Source: a virus | Strand: one strand, 5' to 3' | DNA length: 64,000 nucleotides | IMG/VR virus record: IMGVR_UViG_3300037140_000126 | Location: 60,955-124,954 of that record | Shown here: positions 1 to 8,212 of the stretch, piece by piece | How the letters are laid out: each line of letters begins with the position of its first letter | How positions within the stretch are numbered: position 1 is the stretch's first letter | The notes under the pieces: generated by a model | Told to the model about the DNA's origin: nothing | Database searches by the model: none | The model's input: the letters and a program-made list of their open reading frames with translations, nothing else | Position numbers and translations under genes: made by a program

Positions 1-411
1 GCTGACCATTGCTGTCTTAGGGGCTCCTGAAGCAGACAGCGGGCCAGCGGTAGTTGCTGTTGAGCCATCCAGCAGGTTGATAGGATTAGTGCCCGTTGCG
101 ATCTTGAAGGCCATGCGCGACGCTTCGCGGAACTTGAATTCGAACGACTCGCCGACTTGCCCTCTGTATTGCGCCCGGACTGCACCGCGATAACCGGAAC
201 GTACTTGGCCGATCTTTGATGCAGGCGTGATCTTGAAATCCTTGATCCAGCCCAAATCTGTAAAGCCCGCCGGTGGGGAATACGTATTGAACGGACCACC
301 AGTCTGCAAATCCAGCATCGTCGGGCCTACAGAAGTATTGGCGACCGACGATCCTAAGGCGGCGTTATAGGGCGCAAAGAATGCCCTATATCCGGCCCCG
401 ATCATGAGCAT
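1..411 (-). CDS. Tail tube-like structural protein (3' end outside window)
   Basis: The frame stays open from an ATG at 411 to the window edge, giving about 137 residues. It begins MLMIGAGYRAFFAPYNA and includes GYRGAVRAQY. The protein encoded at 11608-12252 shares that block, so the two are related. The tube assignment rests mainly on position: it follows the HK97 gp10-like and tail-terminator genes, where the tube gene normally sits. There is no Shine-Dalgarno sequence near the ATG, and an in-frame TGA lies at 433-435. A group I intron core ends immediately upstream, so the true 5' end may be supplied by splicing. Confidence 0.5.
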   Translation of the reverse strand, partial: MLMIGAGYRAFFAPYNAALGSSVANTSVGPTMLDLQTGGPFNTYSPPAGFTDLGWIKDFKITPASKIGQVRSGYRGAVRAQYRGQVGESFEFKFREASRMAFKIATGTNPINLLDGSTATTAGPLSASGAPKTAMVS

Positions 412-439
412 GTTCTTAAGCTTTGTTACAAATCAGGTT

Positions 440-725
440 TTCTGATTTGGGTTGGTCATTTCTGCCAACCTCTTACGGTTCTTATTCCCGTAAGCCCCGA
501 CTATTGCATCACCATTCTTGCACTCTCGGTGCCTTCTCGCTTAGTCTGTCAGCGTCCCTTTAGGGTTCGCCCTCGTTGCCATTCTCAGGGTTCGAGTCAA
601 TCAGAGAAGGTTTTACTTCCGCAAGAACGCTACGTGATACGGAAGGGCTGAACTAATGCCTTTGAGAGTGCCATTTTAGTTAAGTCTCCTTATAGTTACG
701 TTTGGGGCCACTTCCGGTAGACTTA
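440..725 (-). ncRNA. Group I intron catalytic core (IA-like)
   Basis: On the minus strand, GCACTCTC (664-671) pairs perfectly with GAGAGTGC (520-527) as P3. GACTA (542-546) pairs with TAGTC (499-503) as P7, in the contexts CAGACTAA and AATAGTCGGGG that resemble the T4 td intron. Extra sequence between P7 and P3' fits the P7.1/P7.2 insertion of group IA introns. Two hairpins follow (472-494 and 450-470), as expected for P9 elements. GTTAAGTC and GACTTAAC upstream can pair as P2. I could not fix either splice site. Confidence 0.75.
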
Positions 726-767
726 ACCGAATTGCCCCATGACCAACTGTCCTGGCCATCAGCTTAA

Positions 768-1493
768 CTATTGGCACTCTTCTTCACATGCTTCCAACGA
801 AGTCAGAATTCTAAACTCAATGTCCGCAGATTTACAAAACGCTCTTGCGGCCCTAAACTTGGCTTGATTCTTTGGGTCCTTGAGAAAGGCGACTGGTTTG
901 ATTTCTTCCAGTATATGCGTGCCATCTGCGTAGCAAATCAGCAAATCGGGAAGGTAATAATGCGCCTTGCCATTCAAACTGTATGGAATCCGTACAGGTG
1001 TGCGTCTATAACTTGACACTTCGTTAGAAAGTTCAAGCACACGCATACGAGCTAACTCCCAAGAACAGTCGTAATGCATAGTCCTGTGATTCTTTTTGGA
1101 GTAGAAGTCACCGTGCTTACCACGGTTTACACGAGTTTTCCAGTAACGCTCTGTTCCATCAGCGTCCTTAATAAAGTTACGAATGTTTTGTGCGGGGTCT
1201 AAACGCCCGTCGGCAATCGCTTCACGGACACCAGCACTATTCCTCTCTCGGTGAACGTGGCACACCTTCTTGCCCTTAGGCCATCCCATGTGTATATTAT
1301 GCTCAAGATTATATGCACGTAGCCGCTTACCATTCTCGACTTTAGCTTTTGCACCTTCCGCCGTGAAAAGACGAGGGCCACACGAATCTTTCACACCTTT
1401 CGGTCGTCCAGCAGCGCTCATATCACGCTTCGCGTAACGCCCATCGCGCCACGCTTTGCGGAGCTTTGCTTTCTTTTGTTCAGGGCATTTCAT
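768..1493 (-). CDS. Homing-type endonuclease, PD-(D/E)XK-like
   Basis: This 241-residue basic protein is rich in Lys and Arg in its N-terminal half. The C-terminal part carries YLPDLLICYADG followed by ILEEIKP, the spacing of a PD...E-X-K nuclease core, and then a helix-strand segment typical of the fold. It lies directly upstream of a group I intron core, the usual place for an intron-borne homing endonuclease. A GAGGAG sequence lies about 13 bases before the ATG. Its likely role is spreading the intron by cutting intronless alleles. The exact nuclease family is uncertain. Confidence 0.65.
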   Translation of the reverse strand: MKCPEQKKAKLRKAWRDGRYAKRDMSAAGRPKGVKDSCGPRLFTAEGAKAKVENGKRLRAYNLEHNIHMGWPKGKKVCHVHRERNSAGVREAIADGRLDPAQNIRNFIKDADGTERYWKTRVNRGKHGDFYSKKNHRTMHYDCSWELARMRVLELSNEVSSYRRTPVRIPYSLNGKAHYYLPDLLICYADGTHILEEIKPVAFLKDPKNQAKFRAARAFCKSADIEFRILTSLEACEEECQ

Positions 1494-1513
1494 AGTCGAA
1501 AGTATAACACTCC

Positions 1514-2032
1514 TCAGAAAATCTGATCCGTAAAGTCAGTTATTCTTACGGTGCCCGTCCCGTACGTCACACCGCTATTTTTCTCGTTGCGGTCCACGAT
1601 ACTGACAGGCGACCAGATGATAAATTCTGCCGGATCAACTGGAATAGCGACGAGCGCTCCAGCGGCACTCACAACGACATTTTGCTTTTGTGCAAATCTT
1701 GGGTACACACCGTTCTCCAGCTCGCCCTTCATCGTGAAGTGTGTACGATAGCGGTCGCCTCTGCCACGCATTTGAATTCCCGTCTGAATGTCCGTACCGA
1801 CAATCATCCATGTCCATTGCACTGTATGCACCTTAACAGGAATCGACGCCGAATCCGCTTGCTTTCCCAAGGGCACTTCCCCGAGCACGAGCAGATAGAA
1901 AGACTCTGTTTCTACGTTCTTCGGTGGCCAGTCCTGTGCACTCATCACACCGATTACTTTACGGCTTGCATTCAGAGCTTGAATGCGCGTCTTGACCCAC
2001 AAATAATGCGAATCCACACTAGCCGCATACAC
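1514..2032 (-). CDS. Putative tail terminator/completion protein
   Basis: A 172-residue protein without a diagnostic motif. It lies between an HK97 gp10-like gene and a tube-like gene, the normal site of the tail terminator that caps the tail tube. Its length and beta-rich sequence fit that family. Its stop is 20 bases before the endonuclease start, so if the intron is inserted here this gene forms the upstream flank. The functional call is positional. Confidence 0.4.
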   Translation of the reverse strand: MYAASVDSHYLWVKTRIQALNASRKVIGVMSAQDWPPKNVETESFYLLVLGEVPLGKQADSASIPVKVHTVQWTWMIVGTDIQTGIQMRGRGDRYRTHFTMKGELENGVYPRFAQKQNVVVSAAGALVAIPVDPAEFIIWSPVSIVDRNEKNSGVTYGTGTVRITDFTDQIF

Positions 2033-2033
2033 G

Positions 2034-2504
2034 TCAGTAAATCCTTCTTACCATGAGTTGCTGCAAGCCCGCATATCGCTCTGCACCGATAATCTTGATA
2101 ACGTCAAGCTCCATGTCTTCCTCGGGTGCTTTCATACGCAGCAGCATCATCAGCCACATGTACCACCACAACTTTGCAGGCTGCATACTGTCGAACGATT
2201 CACACGCAAACGTGAACGTAGCGCCGAATGCGTCTTTCGGTTCAAACTTGGCCATCGACAGGCACGCGTCCTTGAAGTTTGTTCTGTAGCAACGCGTCCC
2301 AACAAGAGATGCATTGCGTAGATTCGCACCTTCAAAGTTCGCATAGCTCAAATCCGCATCATCGAAGTTCGCCCCAATTAAACTGGCACAGCGAAAATCA
2401 GCATGATCGAGTTTCTGTCCGGAGAAATTGCGGTTCGCCAGTTTCTTATTATAAAAGTCTTTCCCCACCCTGTCGGCACGTACAGTTGGCATCGTGTTCC
2501 CCAT
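2034..2504 (-). CDS. Pentapeptide-repeat protein
   Basis: 156 residues. Roughly positions 25-80 contain consecutive A(D/N)LXX-type repeats such as LDHADF, LIGANF, LSYANF and LRNASL, which predict a right-handed quadrilateral beta-helix. The C-terminal half is helical and hydrophobic (WWYMWLMMLL). The gene sits within the head-tail joining genes, between the gp10-like and terminator genes. Its role is unknown; a structural accessory or a DNA-mimic role are both possible. Confidence 0.75.
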   Translation of the reverse strand: MGNTMPTVRADRVGKDFYNKKLANRNFSGQKLDHADFRCASLIGANFDDADLSYANFEGANLRNASLVGTRCYRTNFKDACLSMAKFEPKDAFGATFTFACESFDSMQPAKLWWYMWLMMLLRMKAPEEDMELDVIKIIGAERYAGLQQLMVRRIY

Positions 2505-2507
2505 GTC

Positions 2508-3023
2508 CTATACCTCTCTCGTCAACATTAAAGCGTTTGAATCCTCGTCTTCGTCCAGCAGATCATCTCCTGCACTAATCACGCGGATATCATCGTAGAG
2601 TTGTCCTGTATCGACTGGGACATGCTCTCTGATGATGTCCCTTACGCGTGATGCCGTTCGTTCGACTACCTGTTGAAACTCCTCGTGAATCCCCTCGGCC
2701 GTTGTACTGGTGAACTTGAGTCTCCCTATCTCTTGCTCGAATGCGGCCCAGTACAACGGTGTATTCACGCGGATGTACCCGTGTGGTGCTTGAATCGACA
2801 AGAACACCCGCTCGCCGTCAGGATTCGTTCCGATAGTTGTCTTAGGGCCAATTTTTGTCTGCCGTATATTCCCCCATTCCCAAACGAGGGCATACGCAGC
2901 AGCGGGCCCTTCGACGCCGACACCCGCTTCGATTGGCGTTCTATCCGCCTGTGCAAACTCAGACAAGAATTTCTTCGTGTCGAGTTGCAACAACGGATAA
3001 AGTGCTGTGAATAAGGTAGCCAT
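2508..3023 (-). CDS. HK97 gp10-like head-tail joining protein
   Basis: 171 residues with the family signature VPVDTGQLYDDIRV near residue 138, and an upstream helix, EEFQQVVERTASRVRDIIR. HK97 gp10-type proteins sit at the neck and help join tail to head. The position between connector and terminator genes agrees. Overlap with the pentapeptide gene is avoided by only three bases, so the genes are probably co-translated. Confidence 0.7.
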   Translation of the reverse strand: MATLFTALYPLLQLDTKKFLSEFAQADRTPIEAGVGVEGPAAAYALVWEWGNIRQTKIGPKTTIGTNPDGERVFLSIQAPHGYIRVNTPLYWAAFEQEIGRLKFTSTTAEGIHEEFQQVVERTASRVRDIIREHVPVDTGQLYDDIRVISAGDDLLDEDEDSNALMLTREV

Positions 3024-3033
3024 GTGACCTACC

Positions 3034-3363
3034 TCACTGAAGATCGTTGAGTATATTTACAAGCAACGTCTGGTTCGTGCCGTCGGTCGCTTGATCCGTG
3101 TTCACCAGAACCTTTGCCAGCAATGTACCCAACTCCTGGGCTTTGAGCAGGCATAAGTTTAGGTTGCCGAGATAGTCCATCATGCCACCGGGGATTGACC
3201 CACTGGCGTAAACGCCTGTACCACCAGTGAAGTTTCCAGCACCACCAGTTGCCGTCAGTGCCGATGGGTTAGTAGCGTTTACTGACGTTGCCGCCTTGAT
3301 AGCGACGTTGTTATTCGTAATGACTGTTTTCAAATCTGCCACGATTGTTGTGCTGTTCGCCAT
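3034..3363 (-). CDS. Small Gly/Thr/Asn-rich virion-region protein
   Basis: 109 residues. I do not recognise the family. A Gly/Ala/Thr-rich middle (around residues 35-60) separates an N-terminal helix from a C-terminal helix. AAGGAGAA precedes the ATG. It lies among connector genes, so a minor structural role is plausible. Confidence 0.6.
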   Translation of the reverse strand: MANSTTIVADLKTVITNNNVAIKAATSVNATNPSALTATGGAGNFTGGTGVYASGSIPGGMMDYLGNLNLCLLKAQELGTLLAKVLVNTDQATDGTNQTLLVNILNDLQ

Positions 3364-3396
3364 AAACTTAGTTCTCCTTTTGAATTTTTACAGCTC

Positions 3397-3657
3397 TTAC
3401 CACAAACCACCAATCGAACGCCGTACAGGGTTGACTTGTACGCGTGCCCGTCCATACGCTTTGCTGACAGGCTCCAATTCATTTAATGAGATTGTCACGC
3501 GAGTCTGGTCTGCCGGAAACGAAACGACAGCTTTCGTCCCGTTCTCGGCAAATGCGAGAATCGTGCCTAGCTTAATAAGATTACTTCCACGCCCATGAAG
3601 TATCGGGCGTCTAACGCGTACCTGATCCTGAATGCGAAAACCTATTTCTTGTTTCAT
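3397..3657 (-). CDS. Small beta-barrel-like protein of the connector region
   Basis: 86 residues, beta-rich, with the pattern KLGTILAFAENGTKAVVSFPADQTRVTI, broken here by a turn at Asn-Gly, which suggests a small SH3/KOW-like barrel. It is encoded two bases from the next gene upstream, with tight coupling. No function is assigned. Confidence 0.6.
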   Translation of the reverse strand: MKQEIGFRIQDQVRVRRPILHGRGSNLIKLGTILAFAENGTKAVVSFPADQTRVTISLNELEPVSKAYGRARVQVNPVRRSIGGLW

Positions 3658-3658
3658 T

Positions 3659-4174
3659 TCAGCTCCCTTCGACCGTGACTGGTACTTCTTGATAAGACGT
3701 ATCGAGCGTCCAGGCTAGAATCTGCCCAGCAATCTGTTCGTTGTCGATACCGTCGATCTTGTGCAACCGGTTGTCATAGTACAGACCAATTACTGTTGGA
3801 TCACGCCACACTTGATACGGGTCCGTGTAGCCCATTAGATTCATACGGGCTTTTACAAACGTATGGCTGACATAGAACGTGCGGCCGGAGAACATGAATC
3901 GTGCCTGATTGAGTCCAATGTCTCCCGCTTTGCCGCCTTTTGCTCCTGCCGACCAGACTTCTACAGGAGGTTTGATCGGTATGTCCATAAACCCTGTTTC
4001 CTCGGGCTGCATCGCCCCTGTCGGACTAAACTCAAATCCCAATTCGGCGAATCCAACATCGGGCGTCACATAGTTCTGAATTCTCAGGGCACAGGGCAGT
4101 CCCGGACGGAAATAGCGCAACATACTGTCGTACATGAAGCGTACGCCAAATCCCCATGGCACTCCACCGCCCAT
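3659..4174 (-). CDS. Unassigned head-tail region structural protein
   Basis: 171 residues, aromatic- and beta-rich, starting MGGGVPWGFGVRFMYD. There is no diagnostic motif. It abuts the genes on both sides and lies between the gp6-like connector and gp10-like genes, so a neck or stopper role is possible on position alone. Confidence 0.6.
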   Translation of the reverse strand: MGGGVPWGFGVRFMYDSMLRYFRPGLPCALRIQNYVTPDVGFAELGFEFSPTGAMQPEETGFMDIPIKPPVEVWSAGAKGGKAGDIGLNQARFMFSGRTFYVSHTFVKARMNLMGYTDPYQVWRDPTVIGLYYDNRLHKIDGIDNEQIAGQILAWTLDTSYQEVPVTVEGS

Positions 4175-4726
4175 TTATTGCTCCGCCTCGGAGAATAGAC
4201 CAAAGTTCCCGCCGCCCGCTAGTATTAGAATGTGATGCATGACAGGTGCAAGATGGATCACAGCAACATGCAAAGCTTGTACTGCCTCATGTGCACCGCC
4301 AAGTCCTACGGCGGCCTTCGCAAGGCCTTTCGTCGCTTTTACAATGGCATCCGTAAACATCTTGAACCCGTCCCAGGATTGTGCTAAATCGCCAAGACGC
4401 TTGGCGAACCAGAGGTGCTTCAAAACAATGCCCGTCCTTGTTTTGGAACTCTCGATTTTACCAAGTGTTTTTTCGTCCGTCTTCATCGTGTCGTAGCTTG
4501 CTTTTGCCCAGTTGGCTACTTTCTTCGTCAGTTTTGTACCAGGCTTTGGCGCGGCAGTCGCGGCCTTTCCCTTCGCAAAGCCCTTCGTAACGGCAGGAAC
4601 AGTTTTTCTTCCGCGTCCACGACTATCCCATGCTTTCTGTACGCCCTCAGCAGTGCCATAAGCATGTATTGCTGAATAGCCAGCAAGCTCCGATGCACAG
4701 TGCATATCAGTCAGTCGTCTAATCAT
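4175..4726 (-). CDS. Protein with degenerate leader and GTxEGV-RGRGRK linker
   Basis: 183 residues. Residues 18-40 read YSAIHAYGTAEGVQKAW followed by DSRGRGRK. This matches the leader plus class-B linker of the tagged proteins encoded at 38299-38910 and 54676-55221. The rest is basic and Ala/Lys-rich, with amphipathic helices and a hydrophobic stretch (LHVAVIHLAPVMHHILILAGGG). It is the only tagged protein inside the capsid/connector gene block, which links the tag to virion assembly. The function of the body is unknown. Confidence 0.65.
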   Translation of the reverse strand: MIRRLTDMHCASELAGYSAIHAYGTAEGVQKAWDSRGRGRKTVPAVTKGFAKGKAATAAPKPGTKLTKKVANWAKASYDTMKTDEKTLGKIESSKTRTGIVLKHLWFAKRLGDLAQSWDGFKMFTDAIVKATKGLAKAAVGLGGAHEAVQALHVAVIHLAPVMHHILILAGGGNFGLFSEAEQ

Positions 4727-4747
4727 GTTTACTCCATGCTACTATTA

Positions 4748-5536
4748 CTAATATGCAATGACGTTAGCGTAAGGCCTCAGCCAGCGTTCTATCGTCGGGT
4801 CAATCATATCGTCCGTAAACTGACCGCTGACACGCCACACACTAAAACTTTTCATGCCTGTCGTGCCGCCACCTCTTGATAAGAAGTTCTTACATAAAGC
4901 CGCACACGCATGTTTGATGCTCTTCGGCATGTCCCTCGGATCGTAACCCGAGTTGTACTGAATAAAGACTTCCGTGTACTGGCTCAAGTAAAGTCCTGCG
5001 GGAAGCCAGATTTCACCTGTGATCGGATCAACGTCCGCTTTCGTCAAGTCAATCGGCGTGAACTGCGGCGGGCCACCGAAGAAACTCGCAATCTGCAAGA
5101 TGTTCGCGCCGTAGTTCAAGTCTGGATACACCATCTGGCTGCCACGTCGGCCATAACCGTAGCGTCCTGAACAACTGACAATCGGCGTCAGCGCCACTTG
5201 ATCGTATGGCGGCGGCGCTGCCGTGTTCGCTGTAAAGCCCGTATAGTAGTTCTGTCCGCTTGCTGCTAGACAGTTGGCCAGCGATCGAGTTAGTCCTACA
5301 AGAGGCCGGAACATTGTGCGAAAGATATTCCGGCCCTCCGGCAGGTACATGCGTTGCGAGTAAGTAGTATAGACGAGCGAGCCATTTCCGTCACCGTCCG
5401 TGCGGCCACAGTATTCATCAATCAGGCTGCTTGACGCTTCGACAAGCGAAAGAATATTCGGCTGGTCGTCAACGCTCGGCAACCCGAACGACTCTAATTC
5501 ACTAGGCATCAAGTACAATGGCTGAAATGCTGGCAC
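4748..5536 (-). CDS. Head-tail connector, gp6-like
   Basis: 262 residues. It starts with a short helical segment, LSLVEASSSLIDEYCGR, like the first helices of HK97 gp6/SPP1 gp15-type adaptors. It continues with a long beta-rich part and ends PTIERWLRPYANVIAY. Located immediately after the capsid gene in transcription order, the usual adaptor position. It is longer than typical adaptors (about 110-200 residues). Confidence 0.55.
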   Translation of the reverse strand: MPAFQPLYLMPSELESFGLPSVDDQPNILSLVEASSSLIDEYCGRTDGDGNGSLVYTTYSQRMYLPEGRNIFRTMFRPLVGLTRSLANCLAASGQNYYTGFTANTAAPPPYDQVALTPIVSCSGRYGYGRRGSQMVYPDLNYGANILQIASFFGGPPQFTPIDLTKADVDPITGEIWLPAGLYLSQYTEVFIQYNSGYDPRDMPKSIKHACAALCKNFLSRGGGTTGMKSFSVWRVSGQFTDDMIDPTIERWLRPYANVIAY

Positions 5537-5550
5537 GCTAGTCTAACTCC

Positions 5551-6540
5551 TTACCTCGTTGTCATAACGATACTATGTGCGTAATTAGGTCCCTTAGCTA
5601 CTACTCCACCAAATTTTACTATTACAAATTGGGCTGCCAAATTTCCGACGAGCCCGAGTTGGAATACCCTTGGGATCGGTGAAGTCAGCCAGTGATACTC
5701 GACAAACTCTTCCGACAGGATGAAGCCCGTGTACTGGTTCAAACTCCCTGACGGCAGCACTGTCAAGCCTGCGTCCGGAATCAACGGCAGCAGGCCCGCT
5801 TGCGTGGGCAAGGCCTTGACGATCACTCCAGGGATCACTTCGACTTCGTTGTAGTAGAGTTGCACGGTCTTCGCTTCCTGATCGAACAAGTCCGCGAACA
5901 ACGGGTTCATGTAGAAGCCGCTCGGTTTGACTTCGAAATCCTGCCGGGCGACCATGCCTGCTACTTGCGTCTTCGTGCCGTCAACAAGACTCGATGACGA
6001 ACCGATTGTCTTGACTTGGTTGAATCCACCCAAGACTGCCGCAGTTGCGATTTGACCCGAAATGCCGTAATACTGTGAAGAAGTCGGCACGACTAAATCC
6101 GAGTCCGCTCCGTTCCACAGTTTCAAGTCATGCTGCTTCAGCACAGCATCCACTTGATCGGTCAGGTCCTTCGCTTCAAGGTACGGGAACTGTCCTTGCT
6201 GCTGGTTCACTTCCACGTCGAAAATCGAGTAATTAATCTGGGCGACGATAGCCTTCAGAGTGATTACTTTCTCAACGCGCTCGGGTTGGCTCGCTGTCGT
6301 CGCAATGGCTCTCGGATCGACGAACGATGCTGTCCCGATGCTGAGTTGCTCGAAATACCTGCTCGGTTGGCCCGTAGCAGGCACTTGGTTGATACGCTGG
6401 CCGAGTACGAATCGCCTCCGGACAAGATCGAAGATTTCCGCTTGATAGCGGTTGACCTCGATTGCACCGGGAGCGAGATAGTCGGCGGCAGCTTGCACAG
6501 ACCCGATGAATCGGGCTGATCTTAAATTTGCTGCTCCCAT
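5551..6540 (-). CDS. Major capsid protein, HK97 fold
   Basis: 329 residues. The order portal, protease/scaffold, this gene, adaptor is the classic head operon order. Features fitting an HK97-fold shell protein are an N-terminal helical arm, a long beta/alpha middle (E-loop and spine region) and a C-terminal beta part ending FGGVVAKGPNYAHSIVMTTR. GGAG precedes the ATG. No motif identifies the subfamily. Confidence 0.75.
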   Translation of the reverse strand: MGAANLRSARFIGSVQAAADYLAPGAIEVNRYQAEIFDLVRRRFVLGQRINQVPATGQPSRYFEQLSIGTASFVDPRAIATTASQPERVEKVITLKAIVAQINYSIFDVEVNQQQGQFPYLEAKDLTDQVDAVLKQHDLKLWNGADSDLVVPTSSQYYGISGQIATAAVLGGFNQVKTIGSSSSLVDGTKTQVAGMVARQDFEVKPSGFYMNPLFADLFDQEAKTVQLYYNEVEVIPGVIVKALPTQAGLLPLIPDAGLTVLPSGSLNQYTGFILSEEFVEYHWLTSPIPRVFQLGLVGNLAAQFVIVKFGGVVAKGPNYAHSIVMTTR

Positions 6541-6584
6541 CTGATTTGTTTCTCCTGTTTTGATTTAGACGCTCACGCGCCCGG

Positions 6585-8129
6585 TTAGTTCACACCACGG
6601 TGTATCTCGCCCTGATCCATCAGCTCGGCCGCAGTCAACTGGTTTTTGAACCACATTCTCGTTGTCGGATCGAGTTCGACCGGAGCGTTTGCAAAAATCT
6701 GATCGACCTCTTCGACACTGAGTTTCTTGCCTTCGGCCTTGAGTTCCCGCACATCCACGTTGTTCTTCGAAAGGAAGTTGCCCAATTCGGCCGAAACAGA
6801 ACGCCTGTCCGTCTTCTCAGCGTACTGCTCCGCTTGTGCTTCGAGGGCATCGACTTGGTTCTGCAAAGTTCCCAGTCTATTGTCCGCATTCGCTTTCAAC
6901 GTGCGGTACTTCTTGCGCAACGCACGATGCGAAGCATAGAGTTCCCGAATAACCGAAGACGCTTGAATCGAACGCGTGCTGCTTGCTTTGACGAGTTCTT
7001 TCATGTGCTTTGGCTTTCCGATTTTCCCTGTGCGGGTTGTCTTGTCGCCCATGTTTTCGAAGTCCTTGTTGAGTTCCCCTGGTTTATCTTCTCCGGCGGT
7101 GTCGTCTTCCAAGTCCTCCAGCGCTGCATCGAGGTCCTCATCGTCATCGTCGTCCTCTTCGTCTTTCTTTTTCTTTTTGCTGTCAGCCTCGTCATCGTCC
7201 TCGCTGTCGGCGGCCATTTCTTCTTCCGCCTTCGCAGCGAGTTCATCGACCTCTTCCTCAACATCATCGTCCTCATGATGCGAGGCTTCGAGGCTTAGTG
7301 CTTTTGCTTCTTCCACGGAAGCAGCAATACTGGTAATGCTCGCTTGCTGCCTCTTTAGCACGCTAACGAATGGCTGCAACGATTCCGTTACAGCTTTGGC
7401 AATCGCCGGGCCGACACCAGCAGCAATTGCTTGTACAAGTCGCTGGCCGTCGCTGCTCGCTGCTTTCTCCTTCTTTTCAGGCTTCATACGTCCTCCTTCA
7501 GATTGACGGTCGTTTGCCGCTGCTGCGGCCAGTACCGTTTTTAATGCGATCTTGCGGATTTCTTTTTTCACACGAGAACCCCACATCTCACCGAGGTGCT
7601 GAATCGCACCGGCACTCAAACTCGTTTGCGTATACGCGGCAGCGCTCTTGAACAGGATCGTCGCACCGCTGAAATGAAAGTCTTCGAGGTACCAAACAGG
7701 GGCGTCTTTCTGACGTACAGTCACATCTTGCAACTCCATGCTCATGCCTAGTCTTCCCGTTTGCATGTCCTTCTTGACTTTCGGGAAGTCGCGCTGCCAG
7801 AAAAAGCCATTCACGATGACTTTGTTTCCCTCGATTTTTGCGCCTGTAATCACACCGACTTTATGTTGTGGCGCATGGGCCGAAAGCTCTGCTGAATAGT
7901 TCACACCCATGTTGATAAGGCTCGTCAGGCGCTTCTTTGCAACAGTAGTGGGAACGTAAATACGGTGACCTTCGGCCCCATGCGGGGGTTTATCGGAGGG
8001 AACATCGAGTAGCAGAAGAGTGCCCGTAAAGGGCATCTTATTTGGATGGATTTTATCTTGAGGACCTACGGCGCAGACGCCAATGCAGCCGTCATTGCCG
8101 AATCTCATTGTTGAGAGGCGCAGTTTCAT
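6585..8129 (-). CDS. Prohead protease fused to scaffold-like domain
   Basis: 514 residues. Residues 1-180 resemble phage prohead maturation proteases: an internal His (SAHAPQHKVG) and a Ser in RLGMSMELQDV, then FSGATILFKSAAAY, a typical family ending. The remainder looks like scaffold: a very acidic Asp/Glu/Lys tract (around 290-350) and a predicted coiled coil (around 395-445). Protease and scaffold are often fused or overlapping in one reading frame. It should act inside the procapsid and may cleave internal proteins, which bears on the leader-tag hypothesis. Confidence 0.75.
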   Translation of the reverse strand: MKLRLSTMRFGNDGCIGVCAVGPQDKIHPNKMPFTGTLLLLDVPSDKPPHGAEGHRIYVPTTVAKKRLTSLINMGVNYSAELSAHAPQHKVGVITGAKIEGNKVIVNGFFWQRDFPKVKKDMQTGRLGMSMELQDVTVRQKDAPVWYLEDFHFSGATILFKSAAAYTQTSLSAGAIQHLGEMWGSRVKKEIRKIALKTVLAAAAANDRQSEGGRMKPEKKEKAASSDGQRLVQAIAAGVGPAIAKAVTESLQPFVSVLKRQQASITSIAASVEEAKALSLEASHHEDDDVEEEVDELAAKAEEEMAADSEDDDEADSKKKKKDEEDDDDDEDLDAALEDLEDDTAGEDKPGELNKDFENMGDKTTRTGKIGKPKHMKELVKASSTRSIQASSVIRELYASHRALRKKYRTLKANADNRLGTLQNQVDALEAQAEQYAEKTDRRSVSAELGNFLSKNNVDVRELKAEGKKLSVEEVDQIFANAPVELDPTTRMWFKNQLTAAELMDQGEIHRGVN

Positions 8130-8212
8130 TTGCCAGCCGACTCCGGAAGTTCCGCATCATCCACATATCGTCTACTTCCTCATCGGCACAAACTACGCCA
8201 TCCACGAAATTC

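Noticed and set aside
6600-7298. Long plus-strand frame of 232 codons
   Set aside because: It is antisense to the acidic scaffold region; its Phe/Val/Leu/Arg richness reflects reversed Asp/Glu/Lys codons. No ribosome site.
8130-8212. 37-codon GTG-started frame between portal and protease
   Set aside because: No ribosome site, and most of it overlaps the protease start; support is too weak.
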